NCBI RefSeq assembly: GCF_001997295.1
Contig: NZ_CP019605.1
Span: forward strand, 2,542,001-2,606,000
From: Tessaracoccus flavus
GTDB taxonomy: Bacteria; Actinomycetota; Actinomycetes; Propionibacteriales; Propionibacteriaceae
DNA length: 64,000 nucleotides
Direction of reading: 5' to 3'
The position numbers were made by a program, and so were the translations under genes. Below are positions 45,326 to 56,044 of the stretch, one piece after another. A model generated the notes under the pieces. The model was not told where the DNA came from. It saw only the letters and a program-made list of their open reading frames with translations, and searched no databases. Within the stretch, counting starts at the first letter, position 1, and each line of letters starts with the position of its first letter.

Positions 45326-47916
45326 TTGCTGCCCCCTAGTCCTTTCATGAGCTTTGCGCCGAGCCCGGCCGACTTGATCACGCCACGCTGGCGGAACCAA
45401 CGCAGGGCGTTTCTGTGGATGGCCTGTGCGGCCTTTTCGCCCATTTTCGCGGTATACCATTCGAGCGCCTCAACGATGGCACCCTCAGTAACCTCCTGGT
45501 CGAGCGAGGCGACCCGAATGAGCCTCTCGACGACACTGTCGCCATCGCTCGGCTTAAAGTCGAGAAGGAGGGAGCGCACTGGATCTTGCCCGATCAGAGA
45601 TTGATCTACGACGTATGGAAGAACAGAGCGAACGAAGGTCGATGTGTCTCCACCGGGCAGCGACCTAGCGAAGAACTGCGCTCCATCCTGGATTATGGAC
45701 TCGGAGGGCTTGGGCTGGGTGAGGCGATTCCTTACCTGCACGGCGAAATCCTTGTCGGCACGCGAGACGAGCGCAGTCGTAGCCATGACGAGCAAAATTC
45801 CTTGGATCTGTTCATTGAGAACGACGCCCACAGACGCGGCTGAAGTAGTCAACGTATCGAAAACCGATCGGACGCTAGCCAGTTGGTAAGGCTGGTTCCA
45901 GTCGCCGCTGACCAATGTCTCGTACGCTGCGGCCACTCGATTTCGGTGACCTTGCGAGCTAGATTGCAGTACCTGCTGCAGGAGCAGCCGAAGCTTTGGA
46001 TCCTGCACATCGGCGCTGAGAATCGACCGATCAAGAACCTGACGCGGCACGAAGCGACCCCAGGCAGCTAGGAGTTCTCCACTTTGCTGCGGCGTTAGCG
46101 TGACCGGGTCCGAACGGCTAGACCGCCATCCTTGACTGCGCTCCTGGCACGCCCGCCACACCTCCATGAAGTCGAGGCGCAGCCGATCTGCCTCTGAAAG
46201 CGCAGCTTTGTTACCTGCCAGACCGTCGAGAGCTTGGAGGCCGAGAGCGTTAAACCGGCGGTTGTCGGGCTCAAGGGCCCGGTTCGAGGTTAAGAAGTCG
46301 AACGTAGCAATCTTCAAGCGATCTAGTATTCGGCCTGGCAGCCTGGTCGTCGGCGCGAGGATCAATGCTACTTCTTGAGTCAGGGCGATGGTCAAGGGCC
46401 TCCGCGGCGCGTGGGCATCCCAACTCTTCACGAATCCCTCTGTCTTGAGGAGAGCCGGAACGAGCGCCTTGTCGGCCGCCTCCTCGACGCTGGCCGCAAT
46501 GTCGGGAACGGTCTGCCATCCCAGGTGGTCGACGAGGTCCACGAACCGTAGAGCTGCGCGAGTTGCTGATTCTGAGTCGAGCCGGGAGAGCTTGGCGGTG
46601 AGATCACGGGCCCGCAGCGCGGTGCCACCGGATGGGAGTCCGGGTTTATAGGATGGCACCACGTCCGGCGCGTCGGCCAGCCAGGCTGGGTCTGCAAATA
46701 CGGAGTCCAGGTAGGCCGCGGTCGCCAGCCTAAGAATGTGCGTGCTGCACCTCTCCTTCTCCAGGCTCTGAAGTGCGGACCAGCGCTCCTGGGTTGTGGC
46801 GCCCATGGAACGGAGCAGGGCACGCTGCACTGCGTCGGCCAGTTCTGGTGTATCTGCCACACCGGGAGGGGCGGCCTGGGCGACGACACGGACCAGCGCC
46901 GCATCTAGCTCGGCCCCGGGACGGAGAAAGGCGCGCAGCGCGAGCCACCACGCCGGATCGTTCGAGTCACGGCCCGGTATCTGAAGCTCAAGCGCGTTGA
47001 GATCAGCCACGTAGGCCTCGAGGTCGGGGGCCATCGCAACCTCCTCGAACATGAGCGTTGACCACGGCGTCACCTCGACCTCGTCACCGCGGGTGGTAAG
47101 GTGCGGAGCTTCGCCAAGGACACCGAGGCTCGGGCTCTCTTCAGCATCGATCACGACTGCGTTGCCCCATTGCTCGACGGTCTTGCGCAACTCCGGGAGC
47201 AGGCAGACTAAGTGGAAACCCTGCGCGTCGAGTTCGTCTCCAACGGGGGCAGTCTCCAGCGTGGAGAAGTAAAACGAGCGCGACGTTCGACCGGACATGC
47301 ACAGGGAAGCCGCCTGCAACCATCCAGCTGCTTCGTCGGTTTCTCCAGCGATGAGCACCACAAGTGGCCCGGTCCCTCGTAACCGCGCGTGCAGGGCGTC
47401 GAGCAGGACCGCGAGCACCCCAGGGCGCCAGACTTTGCCCTGCCCCAGGAAGACACCCACGGTGCTGGGGGACATATCCATGTTTAGGGTTCCGCCCTCC
47501 GTCAGCGACGACGCATCAACCGCATCTGCCCCAAATGGCGTCAGCCAGGAATTCGACCGCCACGCGAAAGCTGGTCGTTCAAGAGGCCGCGCTGGAATGG
47601 CGCAGTGGGTGAAGACGTTCCCGGGCCTACCGCTGCGGTCCTGGCCCGCTGACACACTGTGGATCAGCACGGGAAAGGCGAATTCGCTGGCCTTTAGCAC
47701 CTGATGGGCGAGCCGCCGCGGCCAAAGCGCGGCCTCCTCACGCGTGACGAACCTTCCAGCTTCAGGGCTCGGCAGCCGTGTGGGGATGTTTGCTAGGAGG
47801 ACGGACTGCTCCTCTGGCAACAACTGGCCGACAATATCCTTTGTCTGCCAGCCTCCGCTGCCCTCGGACTCATACGACGCGTAGGTCAGTTGGGCACGGA
47901 GTTGGACGCTCCTCAT
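45322..47916 (-). CDS. GAP1-like (GTPase-associated) protein
   Basis: An 864-residue protein. The N-terminus (YASYESEGSGGWQTKDIVGQL, then SAGQDRSGRPGNVFTHCAIP) matches the pattern I know from GTPase-associated protein 1 N-terminal domains. The middle has a beta/alpha segment with VLIAGETDEAAGWLQAA and SRSFYFSTLETAP. The long C-terminal half (about 350-864) is predominantly helical without membrane segments. In known settings GAP1 proteins neighbour GTPases, as here. It lies 4 nt after the Fn3-like gene. A scaffold or effector role is plausible but unproven. Confidence 0.72.
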   Translation of the reverse strand: MRSVQLRAQLTYASYESEGSGGWQTKDIVGQLLPEEQSVLLANIPTRLPSPEAGRFVTREEAALWPRRLAHQVLKASEFAFPVLIHSVSAGQDRSGRPGNVFTHCAIPARPLERPAFAWRSNSWLTPFGADAVDASSLTEGGTLNMDMSPSTVGVFLGQGKVWRPGVLAVLLDALHARLRGTGPLVVLIAGETDEAAGWLQAASLCMSGRTSRSFYFSTLETAPVGDELDAQGFHLVCLLPELRKTVEQWGNAVVIDAEESPSLGVLGEAPHLTTRGDEVEVTPWSTLMFEEVAMAPDLEAYVADLNALELQIPGRDSNDPAWWLALRAFLRPGAELDAALVRVVAQAAPPGVADTPELADAVQRALLRSMGATTQERWSALQSLEKERCSTHILRLATAAYLDSVFADPAWLADAPDVVPSYKPGLPSGGTALRARDLTAKLSRLDSESATRAALRFVDLVDHLGWQTVPDIAASVEEAADKALVPALLKTEGFVKSWDAHAPRRPLTIALTQEVALILAPTTRLPGRILDRLKIATFDFLTSNRALEPDNRRFNALGLQALDGLAGNKAALSEADRLRLDFMEVWRACQERSQGWRSSRSDPVTLTPQQSGELLAAWGRFVPRQVLDRSILSADVQDPKLRLLLQQVLQSSSQGHRNRVAAAYETLVSGDWNQPYQLASVRSVFDTLTTSAASVGVVLNEQIQGILLVMATTALVSRADKDFAVQVRNRLTQPKPSESIIQDGAQFFARSLPGGDTSTFVRSVLPYVVDQSLIGQDPVRSLLLDFKPSDGDSVVERLIRVASLDQEVTEGAIVEALEWYTAKMGEKAAQAIHRNALRWFRQRGVIKSAGLGAKLMKGLGGSK

Positions 47917-47920
47917 GGAC

Positions 47921-49969
47921 CTAGCCCAGCCTGAGTTGAACGACAGCTGGATCGATCACAGCGAACTGATTCAGCTCGTCAAGGCCGATGTCTGCCATAA
48001 GCCGCACGTACCCGGTTGCGGGAACCGTCGCCTCCCATGTCGTTTCAGTCCAGCCTTCGCCCACCTCTGAAGCTCGGATGCTCGGCATCGCGACGGCCTC
48101 GGCGTCGTCTTTTACGCCGACCTGCACCCGCTGGCCATCCAACGCGTCTAGGGGAAGGCGCTCGGGATTGTGCACGAGTACCAGGGGTGGCAGAGTGCCC
48201 AGGTGCTGCGGACTGCGGAGCTTGAGGCTGAGCTTCCTGGTCTTACCGAAGGCGACCATGGATTTGGCTCCCTTGATCTGGTAATGAACCACCTTGAGCC
48301 CTGGGTAGGTGAGCACGTAGGGCCTTCCCTGGACCTGCTGTCCTTGCTGCATAGACACGGGGACAAGCGCCACGTTGCATGGTTGCGACCCCAGCACGAC
48401 CACGAGCCCACCCTCGCGGTTGTAGTGGTCTGCGGAGATGCTGGCTAGGTGCTGGCCTTGGATCGCGGCTTCTGCATCGATACCGAGAGGGTATCGGAAC
48501 ACCTGGACCTTCTCGAAAGTGTACTCGCCCCCGTCTTTCTCCGTGTTGGTGGGCCACGTCAGCGTGACCACTTGATGCCGAACACGCTGGTGAAGTTTCG
48601 CCTCGGTAATCGCCACCTGCGTTGCCACTTTGGTGACTGTTCTCGATGGGTGAATTCGATCTCCCAGGCTAGTCAGGGCGGTGAAGTGCACCCGACTCCA
48701 GCCCTCATACCAGGGAATGTCGCGAATCCTAACCTTGTCCCCCACGCGGTCAGTGACGGGATAGTTCAACCGCTCGCCCAGCTTGAACTCTTGAAGGGTG
48801 GACGCCGGATACGCTTGCGTGTCGATGCCAGCCTCAGGCTGGTCGTTGGTGACGTAGATGTCGACCCTGCCGGCCCCCGGAGGGGTCCACAGGATGTCCA
48901 GTACAATCCCCCCCCTCTCGTCGCGGCGCTCTTGTACCTCGAGGTCGCGCACCGGCTCAATCTTGTGCGGCACTTCGACCACACGCTCGATGAAGGGAGA
49001 AATCTCGCCCACGCCATCATTCAGCAGCTCGACGCCAACGGAATAGATGTACTGTTTGCCACTCTCCACGTCGGAATCGACGAACCCAGCGACGTTGTCT
49101 GAACCGCTGTTAACCCTGAATTGCGGGTCCGTGGGTAGACCCGGCGCCCCGTGCAACGGTTTGCGGTACACCTGAACCCGACCGTGCCGAACCCCGATGT
49201 CTCGCCAAGTGCCGACGACCCGACCTTGATCGGGGGCAATCGAGACATCCTGCGGCGGCACCACGACAGAACTCTCGGCCAACAGCACGGGCTGGGTGAG
49301 AGGTGCTTCCTCCGTCGAGTTCGAACCGTGTGCCCACACCTGATAATGGAGTCGGGGCCAGTCAGGCAAGGTAACGTCAACCAACGATGCATCGGTGGTT
49401 ATCGCCGTGTAGGAGCTGTACTCGGGAAAGTCGACGCGACCCTCAGAACGGGTCACGCGATATATGACGTGTGGGGCAGAAAGAGCATCCCAGCGCAGAA
49501 GAAACCCGGAATCCATCATCTCAAGGCTCAACTCCTCCCGCGCCTCATGCCGGACAGTCCGATCACTGCTGACAAACTTGGGGAGAGCCGACCCGTGTGT
49601 CGGGAAGAACTGCCGATCCTCACTCGCGTCCGGCAGTGCCACCGGAATGGAGTGTTCCTGTCGCGTCGCCGTCGAGGGCTTATTAGAACTCTGGGGCGGC
49701 GCACTCCCCGCACTTGAAGAAGATGACGCCGCCGATTCGGCTGTGCCAGTCCGTGCGAGAGCGCTGTTGATGATCATCGACAGGGGTAGCGCATGGTCGG
49801 TGTACGTGCGCGGGATTCGCGCCGCGACGGCCTCCGTCGGCAGTCCGTTGTTCTTCACCGCGTCCATGGCCATCAGCTTGAGTTGGGCCGGCTGCATGCC
49901 GTCGAGATCGTTCTGGTCGCAATACCGCTCCAGCTCAGACAGGATCTGACCGGCGAGCTCTTGAGTCAT
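47921..49969 (-). CDS. Fn3-like beta-sandwich protein of the GTPase cluster
   Basis: A 682-residue protein. The N-terminal 70 residues are helical (ILSELERYCDQNDLDGMQPAQL), and a Ser-rich linker follows (about 75-105). The rest is a series of about 90-residue beta-sandwich units resembling fibronectin type III: LEMMDSGFLLRWDAL, VVGTWRDIGVRHGRVQVYRKP, GIVLDILWTPPGAGRVDIYVTN and VVTLTWPTNTEKDGG. There is no signal peptide, so the Fn3-like units should be cytosolic, which is unusual. It may be a recognition arm. The ATG is at 49969, 48 nt after the preceding gene. Confidence 0.72.
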   Translation of the reverse strand: MTQELAGQILSELERYCDQNDLDGMQPAQLKLMAMDAVKNNGLPTEAVAARIPRTYTDHALPLSMIINSALARTGTAESAASSSSSAGSAPPQSSNKPSTATRQEHSIPVALPDASEDRQFFPTHGSALPKFVSSDRTVRHEAREELSLEMMDSGFLLRWDALSAPHVIYRVTRSEGRVDFPEYSSYTAITTDASLVDVTLPDWPRLHYQVWAHGSNSTEEAPLTQPVLLAESSVVVPPQDVSIAPDQGRVVGTWRDIGVRHGRVQVYRKPLHGAPGLPTDPQFRVNSGSDNVAGFVDSDVESGKQYIYSVGVELLNDGVGEISPFIERVVEVPHKIEPVRDLEVQERRDERGGIVLDILWTPPGAGRVDIYVTNDQPEAGIDTQAYPASTLQEFKLGERLNYPVTDRVGDKVRIRDIPWYEGWSRVHFTALTSLGDRIHPSRTVTKVATQVAITEAKLHQRVRHQVVTLTWPTNTEKDGGEYTFEKVQVFRYPLGIDAEAAIQGQHLASISADHYNREGGLVVVLGSQPCNVALVPVSMQQGQQVQGRPYVLTYPGLKVVHYQIKGAKSMVAFGKTRKLSLKLRSPQHLGTLPPLVLVHNPERLPLDALDGQRVQVGVKDDAEAVAMPSIRASEVGEGWTETTWEATVPATGYVRLMADIGLDELNQFAVIDPAVVQLRLG

Positions 49970-50017
49970 TGCACACTTCCTAGCGTTGAGTACTTCGGGG
50001 TGAGGTGATGGCGTGAA

Positions 50018-52588
50018 TCACAGGACGTCGTCCATAGCCCAGGGGGGGGTGGCGTGGGCTTCTTCCTGAGTTGCCTGATAAGCGAGGTCGGTCGTTTCGA
50101 GCCCTTCGCTGAATTCGATCCTCACCACCTGGTGTAGACCGTTGGAGCTCTCACGGATCCAAGGCTCCCCACCAACCCGATTCAGGCCCTGCGCGCGCGC
50201 CTGATCATCAAGGACAGCGCCGACCATGTCGTTTCCTCGTACTGCAGGGTCGTCAACCCCATCGAGCACGGACGCGGTAGTGGAGAGCCGACCGGAGTAG
50301 TCAAGAACGAGCCCTTGCACTTCGGAGAGCGCCAGCGCCTCTTGTTTGGGTCCTGAGCTGAGCTTTGCCCACAGCTGATCGGCCCCGCTCGAACCCACCC
50401 CGTCAGATGTCACCACGTCGGCCCACCTGTCCAACATCGACTCCGGGACTCCTGCACGTTCGCGCAGCAACAGCTTCGGCTGTGACGTGATGCTGTGGCC
50501 CTCCGGGCCGACCCGCTCCCCAGCGGAGGCGAGCGCCGCCCGCCAGGGAAGGTCGAGCCAACCCAAGGGGTAGGCATGGTCCTTGAGCCGAGCAACCACT
50601 CTGGCTACATCAGTCTCTTGATATTGGAGCTGACCTACCACCACGTTGCCGGGCAGGTCCGAGGGGAGCGGTGAGCTCGTCGCCTGGCTGGCAACCCGTC
50701 CGAATGGACGGTGCAGGAACTCGCCCAGCACTCGGTTCCAGGAGAGGAACTGTTCGTAGGCCTCACTGCAGCGTGTGACATCCCGCAGCGCAATCCTTAG
50801 GTTTTCCCGTAGCACCTCCGTATGGGCGGCGAGGTCTTGACGCTTATGAAGTGCCTCGAACAACTGCCGCTGCCGCTTCACGAACGCAGCCAAGGCCGCG
50901 ACCATGACGGAGACAAAGATGCCGGCAAGAAGAATCCACAAGAGCGGAGCCGCGAGCGCAGAGAAAACGGCGAGCGCCGAGACGACCACTGCCAGTAAGA
51001 CGCCAACGCCGAGAATCCGACGGATCGCACGAGCAAGGTTCCGCTGTCGGCCAGCGAGCTCTTGGCCCACGTCTAGGCGCTCAAGTGCCGTGAACTCCTC
51101 TGCCATACGGGCCACCTCACCGCGATGGTGGTCCAACTGGTCGGCAAGCTTCCGGCCAAATCGCGCCGCGTAAGAGTTGTTCCCTACCTCATCGACCCAG
51201 GCTTCGAGCTGCCGAAGAGTTTTCAGCGCGAGTGAGCCATAGTGTTCTGCCCCAGCCAAGCCACCCAGTTGCTCAGCCAGCCTGCGCTGGCTGATCGGGT
51301 CGAAAGCGTGTACCACGCGCAGGGAGGCGTCGACGTCAAGCGCGGGATCGACATCTCGGAACGCCTGCTCGGACGTCGGGACGACGCTCGCTGGTGAGCG
51401 CACGACGCCCAGCTGCGCACCGAGCCGGATCGCTTCGAACCGACCGCGATCCAAGCCGTCGCCGAGGGTAAGCGCACCGGCCGCGTAGTCGTTCCATACG
51501 TCGGGAAAAGTGCCAGCAGGCTCGAGCGGGGGCAGTTCCAGCCGCGCGGTCAGACGTGAGGATAGTTCGGCCGCCTCAAGTTGGAGGACCATATTTGACG
51601 GTGTCCGCTTCGGATCCCATACCACCTCGATCTCAGAATCGTCGCCGAGGAGTACGCGGCCCACGCGGTCCGCTGCCTCGGTCTTCACCGCATCCAGCCT
51701 CGCTGAAAGCCAAGCCCGCGGGTTCACAAGCCCCTTGATGAGGAACGACCAGAAGAGCTTGAGGGTGTCGACGATCCCCAGCCGACGCACCCCGCTGGGC
51801 AACGCTTTGCGCGGACTCGAGAAGGAGGCACGGTGAGCGTCCCACACCTTATCGGCCATCTGACCAGCGGCTGCTGTGTCGCTGGAGACATAAGTGATCG
51901 GTCCAGACGTGGTGCGGGCGGCTGGAAAACTCTGCCCGTACTCCAAAGTGCTGGTCGCCAGAATACGATCCGCCGTTTCCGTCTCCCAGCTGCGCGCCTC
52001 GACGCGTGCCAGCCTGACCCCATGCCCGGTTGGCGATTGAGCGTGGTCCAAGGGCGACTCCGGTGTGGCAACCCAGAGCCCGAGCAGCCCAGCCACCGCC
52101 GCAGCTTCATGACGCTCGCGTTCCGAGGGATCGTCCAGCGAGACTGGAACCACAGCCCGTCTGGGCCCTCGAGCCGTCTCCGGTGACACGAGCAAGTTAT
52201 GCCAACCGTACCGCGCGGCGGGAGCGAAGCCGGTTCTGGCCGGGCGCGGCAGGCAGATACGGATTGGGACGACTCTGGCCTGGGTTGAGCTCTGCATCGC
52301 CTGGAGCAGCGCAGATTCCGCATCATCGCCCGTGGACTCCCCTTCCAGCGGCACAAGCGATCCTAGGCGTACCAAGGCGTTGCCATCCGGCAACGCTGAC
52401 TGGAGGTAGAGCCCCTCTAGGCGACCTTCGACGATGCGCAAACAAGGTATCGCTCCACGTGAAGACGCGCTAGCCGCATCCACCCAAAGAACGTCGCCCA
52501 GCAGACCCATCGCAGACCAGTCCGTGAGGATGGACTGGATACCGAGGCAGGAGCGCGGGGCCAGAATGATCGAAATGTCGCGCGCCAC
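50018..52588 (-). CDS. Large two-TM protein of the GTPase cluster
   Basis: An 856-residue protein I do not recognise. Two adjacent membrane helices lie at about 535-580 (GVGVLLAVVVSALAVFSALA, then LLWILLAGIFVSVMVAALAAF). Helical, coiled-coil-like regions flank them: LDHHRGEVARMAEEFTALERL before, KRQRQLFEALHKRQDLAAHTE after. Both ends should face the cytosol. The C-terminus reads PPWAMDDVL and resembles the tubulin-like protein's FQDVL. The start is GTG at 52588, sharing one base with the upstream TAG. It may anchor the tubulin-like NTPase to the membrane. Confidence 0.75.
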   Translation of the reverse strand: MARDISIILAPRSCLGIQSILTDWSAMGLLGDVLWVDAASASSRGAIPCLRIVEGRLEGLYLQSALPDGNALVRLGSLVPLEGESTGDDAESALLQAMQSSTQARVVPIRICLPRPARTGFAPAARYGWHNLLVSPETARGPRRAVVPVSLDDPSERERHEAAAVAGLLGLWVATPESPLDHAQSPTGHGVRLARVEARSWETETADRILATSTLEYGQSFPAARTTSGPITYVSSDTAAAGQMADKVWDAHRASFSSPRKALPSGVRRLGIVDTLKLFWSFLIKGLVNPRAWLSARLDAVKTEAADRVGRVLLGDDSEIEVVWDPKRTPSNMVLQLEAAELSSRLTARLELPPLEPAGTFPDVWNDYAAGALTLGDGLDRGRFEAIRLGAQLGVVRSPASVVPTSEQAFRDVDPALDVDASLRVVHAFDPISQRRLAEQLGGLAGAEHYGSLALKTLRQLEAWVDEVGNNSYAARFGRKLADQLDHHRGEVARMAEEFTALERLDVGQELAGRQRNLARAIRRILGVGVLLAVVVSALAVFSALAAPLLWILLAGIFVSVMVAALAAFVKRQRQLFEALHKRQDLAAHTEVLRENLRIALRDVTRCSEAYEQFLSWNRVLGEFLHRPFGRVASQATSSPLPSDLPGNVVVGQLQYQETDVARVVARLKDHAYPLGWLDLPWRAALASAGERVGPEGHSITSQPKLLLRERAGVPESMLDRWADVVTSDGVGSSGADQLWAKLSSGPKQEALALSEVQGLVLDYSGRLSTTASVLDGVDDPAVRGNDMVGAVLDDQARAQGLNRVGGEPWIRESSNGLHQVVRIEFSEGLETTDLAYQATQEEAHATPPWAMDDVL

Positions 52589-55500
52589 TAGAGTACGTCC
52601 TGGAACATGTCGGCCCCGGCGGCTGTGCCCGGGGTTTCGGAGGGGATGGCCGCTGCCGACCCGAGGCGCTCCTCCAGGTCGCCAAGTGCCCACAGAATGT
52701 CGCTCACGAGGTCACGGATCACGGGGACAGCGGCAGCATCCGTCCTGTTGCCAACCTTGAAGTCGCGCAGCTTCAGGACACTGCCCCGCGCCCGGGTCAG
52801 GAAGTCTCGAATGGCCTCGATCCGCTCGTCAAGGCTGTCCAGCGTGGCCAGGTCCTTCACTCTTGAAGTACCGGGGAAGTCCGCTTCACCTCTGAGCACC
52901 TGTGCGAGCTCCAGCTCAGCGGCGATCCACCCCTGCGTGGTCCGCACTTCGTAGGAGTCGTACAGGCTGCGAAGTGCGTGATACGGCTTCAACGACGACA
53001 ATGGTTCGCCACCGGCCCCCGCTTGAAGCATAGCCACCAGGTAGGCCTCTAGCACTGACGGCAGCAGATCACCGACGCTGCGTCGCTGGGCGAATGATGT
53101 AAGCATCGGAGACGGAAATGGCAGCCACTTGCTGGTGACGTTGTCGAACACCTCAACAGACTCGCTCTGCGCGTGGTGCTGCACGTCAGGGAAGCGGACC
53201 TTCCCGACGATCTGTCCCACGAACCAGCCCGCCACCATCGCGCGCCGCTCGTGGTCGCCCATGGGCAACCCGGCCGGTAGCGGACGCGCTCGCCGGCCAT
53301 CCCAGAAGTGCATGCGCTGCGTCGAGCTCGTCGATGCCGCCCACTGTTCCCGAATGGGGTCCAAAACGGAACTGAAGCAGATAGGCAGGTAGTTCTGATA
53401 CGAGCCGAAGATGTCGATCTTCTTGACCGAAGACGGCGGCTTGAGTGAGGCGTTGAGGTTACCCAGTGTCGTCGGCTGGTCGATCGTTGCATCCGTAGTA
53501 ACCACCTTGCGCAACGCATCCGGAAGAATCGGGTCGTGCTCGAAGGGTATGTCCGAGATCTTGTAACGGAAGAGCACTGCCTCCCCGTACAGGGCTGCGA
53601 CCACTTCCGGACTCGGTGCCGCCAACGGCATCGCTGCGCTCAACGCCTGCCGGAATTTCGTCACAATCAAGCTGCGACGCACCGCTTGATCGGCCAGCGG
53701 CGCGTTGTTGACGTAATCCGCCAGGGACTCGTTGGCGAACTGCTGGAAAGACGAACCTCGACGCCACACAAACTCCCTGGCCCGCTCGAGGATCTCCTCG
53801 GGCGACAACGTCGCTTCCACGTTCAGGGGGCGCGCCACAAGAGGTTTGCCCGCGGGGTCCGCGTCGAAGTACTCCGGTACCCATTCGGATCTCTCCCGAA
53901 TCAGCCCGCCGGGGGGCTGGGTGCCGTCCGCCGTCTCCCACACGCCTGAGAGCACCGCCTGCCAAAGGTCGAATTCGCGTGACGGACCCTCAGTCAGCGC
54001 ACGGCTCACATCCCTTGAGAACTGATCTAGGTACTCATCGGACGAGGTCACGAGAATCTCGTTGAAGGCGCGGGCGAAACGTTCAGAAACCTTGGATTCC
54101 CCAGGAGCCGGCCACTGCCCGTATTCGGCGGTAGCGAGCACTGCCAGGCTGGTCTGCCCACCCCGTGCGTTGTCAACCGCCGAGCGGAGCATCCTGAGCC
54201 GCTCTGTCAGCTCCTTGCCGATCGGGTCCAGCACATGCTCACGGAAGTCGCGCCAGATCTCCGCGAGCCCCGCGGCCAGTTCTCCGTAGAGGTGAGGCTG
54301 AACCGAGGCCAGCAATCCGTCCCTGAGGCTTTCGCCGAGGGCCGCACCGTCGCCCACTCTGCCGCGGATCGCTCCTACTAAATGGTTGAGTTTCTCCGGC
54401 ATACCAAGAATAGGGGCGGATACCGACGCCTGGCTCGCGAGTTGGGACATCCGTCCCAGTTCGGAGCTCAGCGTATTGAGATGCTCGAGAGCTAACGGGA
54501 TACCGTAGGTCGCCAGCGCCGTGGAGACCTGCTCCTGCACCCGGCTCACCAACTCGCCCTGATAGGTCCAGAGGAACGACCTCACCTGGCGCGACACGGA
54601 GCGTTTGGCTTCGTCCGATCCCAAGCTCAGGTGCCGCCTGACCTCCGCCAGCCACTGCACCGGGTCCTGACCGTCGGCGGCCGGAATGTTGGAAACGGCA
54701 CCCTGGGCGACGTCTGCGGCGAGGGCCCGGGTTGCGCTCTGGGGCCACACGTACGTCGAAAGCCACGAACCGAAACTAGGATGCTGTTCGGGATCGTGTA
54801 GCTGTAGTGCCGCAGCGGTCCGCGGCCACAGACGGGCGTTGAGCCGTTTGAGCACGGTGCCCGGATCGTCGCCGGGACCCGCGTCGCGGAGGTGCCCTTC
54901 CAGCGCCTGATCCACGGCACCGCGCGCCAATCGTTGCGCCGCGTATTCGGCGTACCGATCCCGGCCCATACTGAGCGCGCTGTATCCGAACGAGCCCCAG
55001 TCCAACAGGTTCGGCGACTCGTCCCAGCCGAAAGCCTGCACCGTAGGCGTGAGGAATGAGTGGTTCACCAGATCGAACGCCTCATACTGCGCCAAGGCAC
55101 CTGGAGATCGCATCAAAGCAGCCAGCCCCCGGCCTAGACCCCTGTAGACGTCCTTCGGTGTCCCGTCTCCGAACGGGGCCTGGGTTGCCCCGACGTGGGC
55201 GCTCACGGGGAAGACCCTCATGAAAGGACTCGCCGCACCAGAATCGGCCACCACTCCAGCCGAGCGCATGTCCGTGGTGTCAGTGGGTACGGAGGCCTTG
55301 GTCTGCGCGGCCACGATTTCGCCGAGCATGGCCAGGGAATTCGGCCTCACGCCAGCCCGTTCGTTGCGCGGGAGCGAGTTGAATACGTCGGCAGCCACCA
55401 TAAACATCCCCACTAGCCCGTGCGGATAGCCGGGCAGGTTGCCCAATAGCCGTGCAACGTCGAGCGCCATAGAGGCGCCCGCCCCGCCCGCCATGGAGGA

Positions 55501-56028
55501 GACTATGAACACGAGCGGATCGGCGCCCATCTGGTACTCGAAGCCCATAGCATCGGCCACTCCGGACATGTCCGTGTGTGCGGCGGATGAATTGAGCCGC
55601 TGCCACGCTGCGCTCAGATTCGACTGGAGGTAGCTGTAGCGATTCAGCGTGACCATCCGTCCGATGGCCCGGACCTGACCGGCGCCAGCCGAGATGGCTA
55701 CTGGATACTTCGCCGGGTCGCGGACCGCCCACGGCGCGAACCGGTCGAGTAGTGGGCCGGTGGCCATCGCGCTGTCGAGGGCGGGGTACAGGCCGGCCTG
55801 GACTCCCAACCCGATGTAGCTTCCGCCGCGCGCCTGGACCCCCTCAATCCCGGAGGCGTTGCCCTGCGGAGTGACGGGCACGTCGACCTCGACGAACTGC
55901 CATCCCTCCGGTAGTTTCTCGACGCCGTGGGCGCCCAGCTCCGAACTCAACTCGTCCATCATGTGGGCCAGGGTGGCGGCTCCAGATCCGCCGCATCCGA
56001 CGACCAGGAACCTACGAAGGAATGCCAT
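52588..56028 (-). CDS. Tubulin-like NTPase (Tubulin_2 type)
   Basis: An 1146-residue protein with a tubulin/FtsZ-like GTP-binding domain in its first 350 or so residues. FLVVGCGGSGAATLAHM is the nucleotide loop, and SSMAGGAGASMALDVARLLG is the tubulin signature (GGGTG[S/T]G variant). The rest (about 400-1146) is a long, mainly helical region unlike FtsZ, possibly coiled coil. It ends FQDVL. Tubulin-like proteins of this size occur in actinobacterial gene clusters with vWA and GTPase partners; their function is unknown. The ATG is at 56028, 16 nt after the vWA gene. Polymer formation is possible but not shown. Confidence 0.85.
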   Translation of the reverse strand: MAFLRRFLVVGCGGSGAATLAHMMDELSSELGAHGVEKLPEGWQFVEVDVPVTPQGNASGIEGVQARGGSYIGLGVQAGLYPALDSAMATGPLLDRFAPWAVRDPAKYPVAISAGAGQVRAIGRMVTLNRYSYLQSNLSAAWQRLNSSAAHTDMSGVADAMGFEYQMGADPLVFIVSSMAGGAGASMALDVARLLGNLPGYPHGLVGMFMVAADVFNSLPRNERAGVRPNSLAMLGEIVAAQTKASVPTDTTDMRSAGVVADSGAASPFMRVFPVSAHVGATQAPFGDGTPKDVYRGLGRGLAALMRSPGALAQYEAFDLVNHSFLTPTVQAFGWDESPNLLDWGSFGYSALSMGRDRYAEYAAQRLARGAVDQALEGHLRDAGPGDDPGTVLKRLNARLWPRTAAALQLHDPEQHPSFGSWLSTYVWPQSATRALAADVAQGAVSNIPAADGQDPVQWLAEVRRHLSLGSDEAKRSVSRQVRSFLWTYQGELVSRVQEQVSTALATYGIPLALEHLNTLSSELGRMSQLASQASVSAPILGMPEKLNHLVGAIRGRVGDGAALGESLRDGLLASVQPHLYGELAAGLAEIWRDFREHVLDPIGKELTERLRMLRSAVDNARGGQTSLAVLATAEYGQWPAPGESKVSERFARAFNEILVTSSDEYLDQFSRDVSRALTEGPSREFDLWQAVLSGVWETADGTQPPGGLIRERSEWVPEYFDADPAGKPLVARPLNVEATLSPEEILERAREFVWRRGSSFQQFANESLADYVNNAPLADQAVRRSLIVTKFRQALSAAMPLAAPSPEVVAALYGEAVLFRYKISDIPFEHDPILPDALRKVVTTDATIDQPTTLGNLNASLKPPSSVKKIDIFGSYQNYLPICFSSVLDPIREQWAASTSSTQRMHFWDGRRARPLPAGLPMGDHERRAMVAGWFVGQIVGKVRFPDVQHHAQSESVEVFDNVTSKWLPFPSPMLTSFAQRRSVGDLLPSVLEAYLVAMLQAGAGGEPLSSLKPYHALRSLYDSYEVRTTQGWIAAELELAQVLRGEADFPGTSRVKDLATLDSLDERIEAIRDFLTRARGSVLKLRDFKVGNRTDAAAVPVIRDLVSDILWALGDLEERLGSAAAIPSETPGTAAGADMFQDVL

Positions 56029-56044
56029 TGACTTGTCTCCTCAA

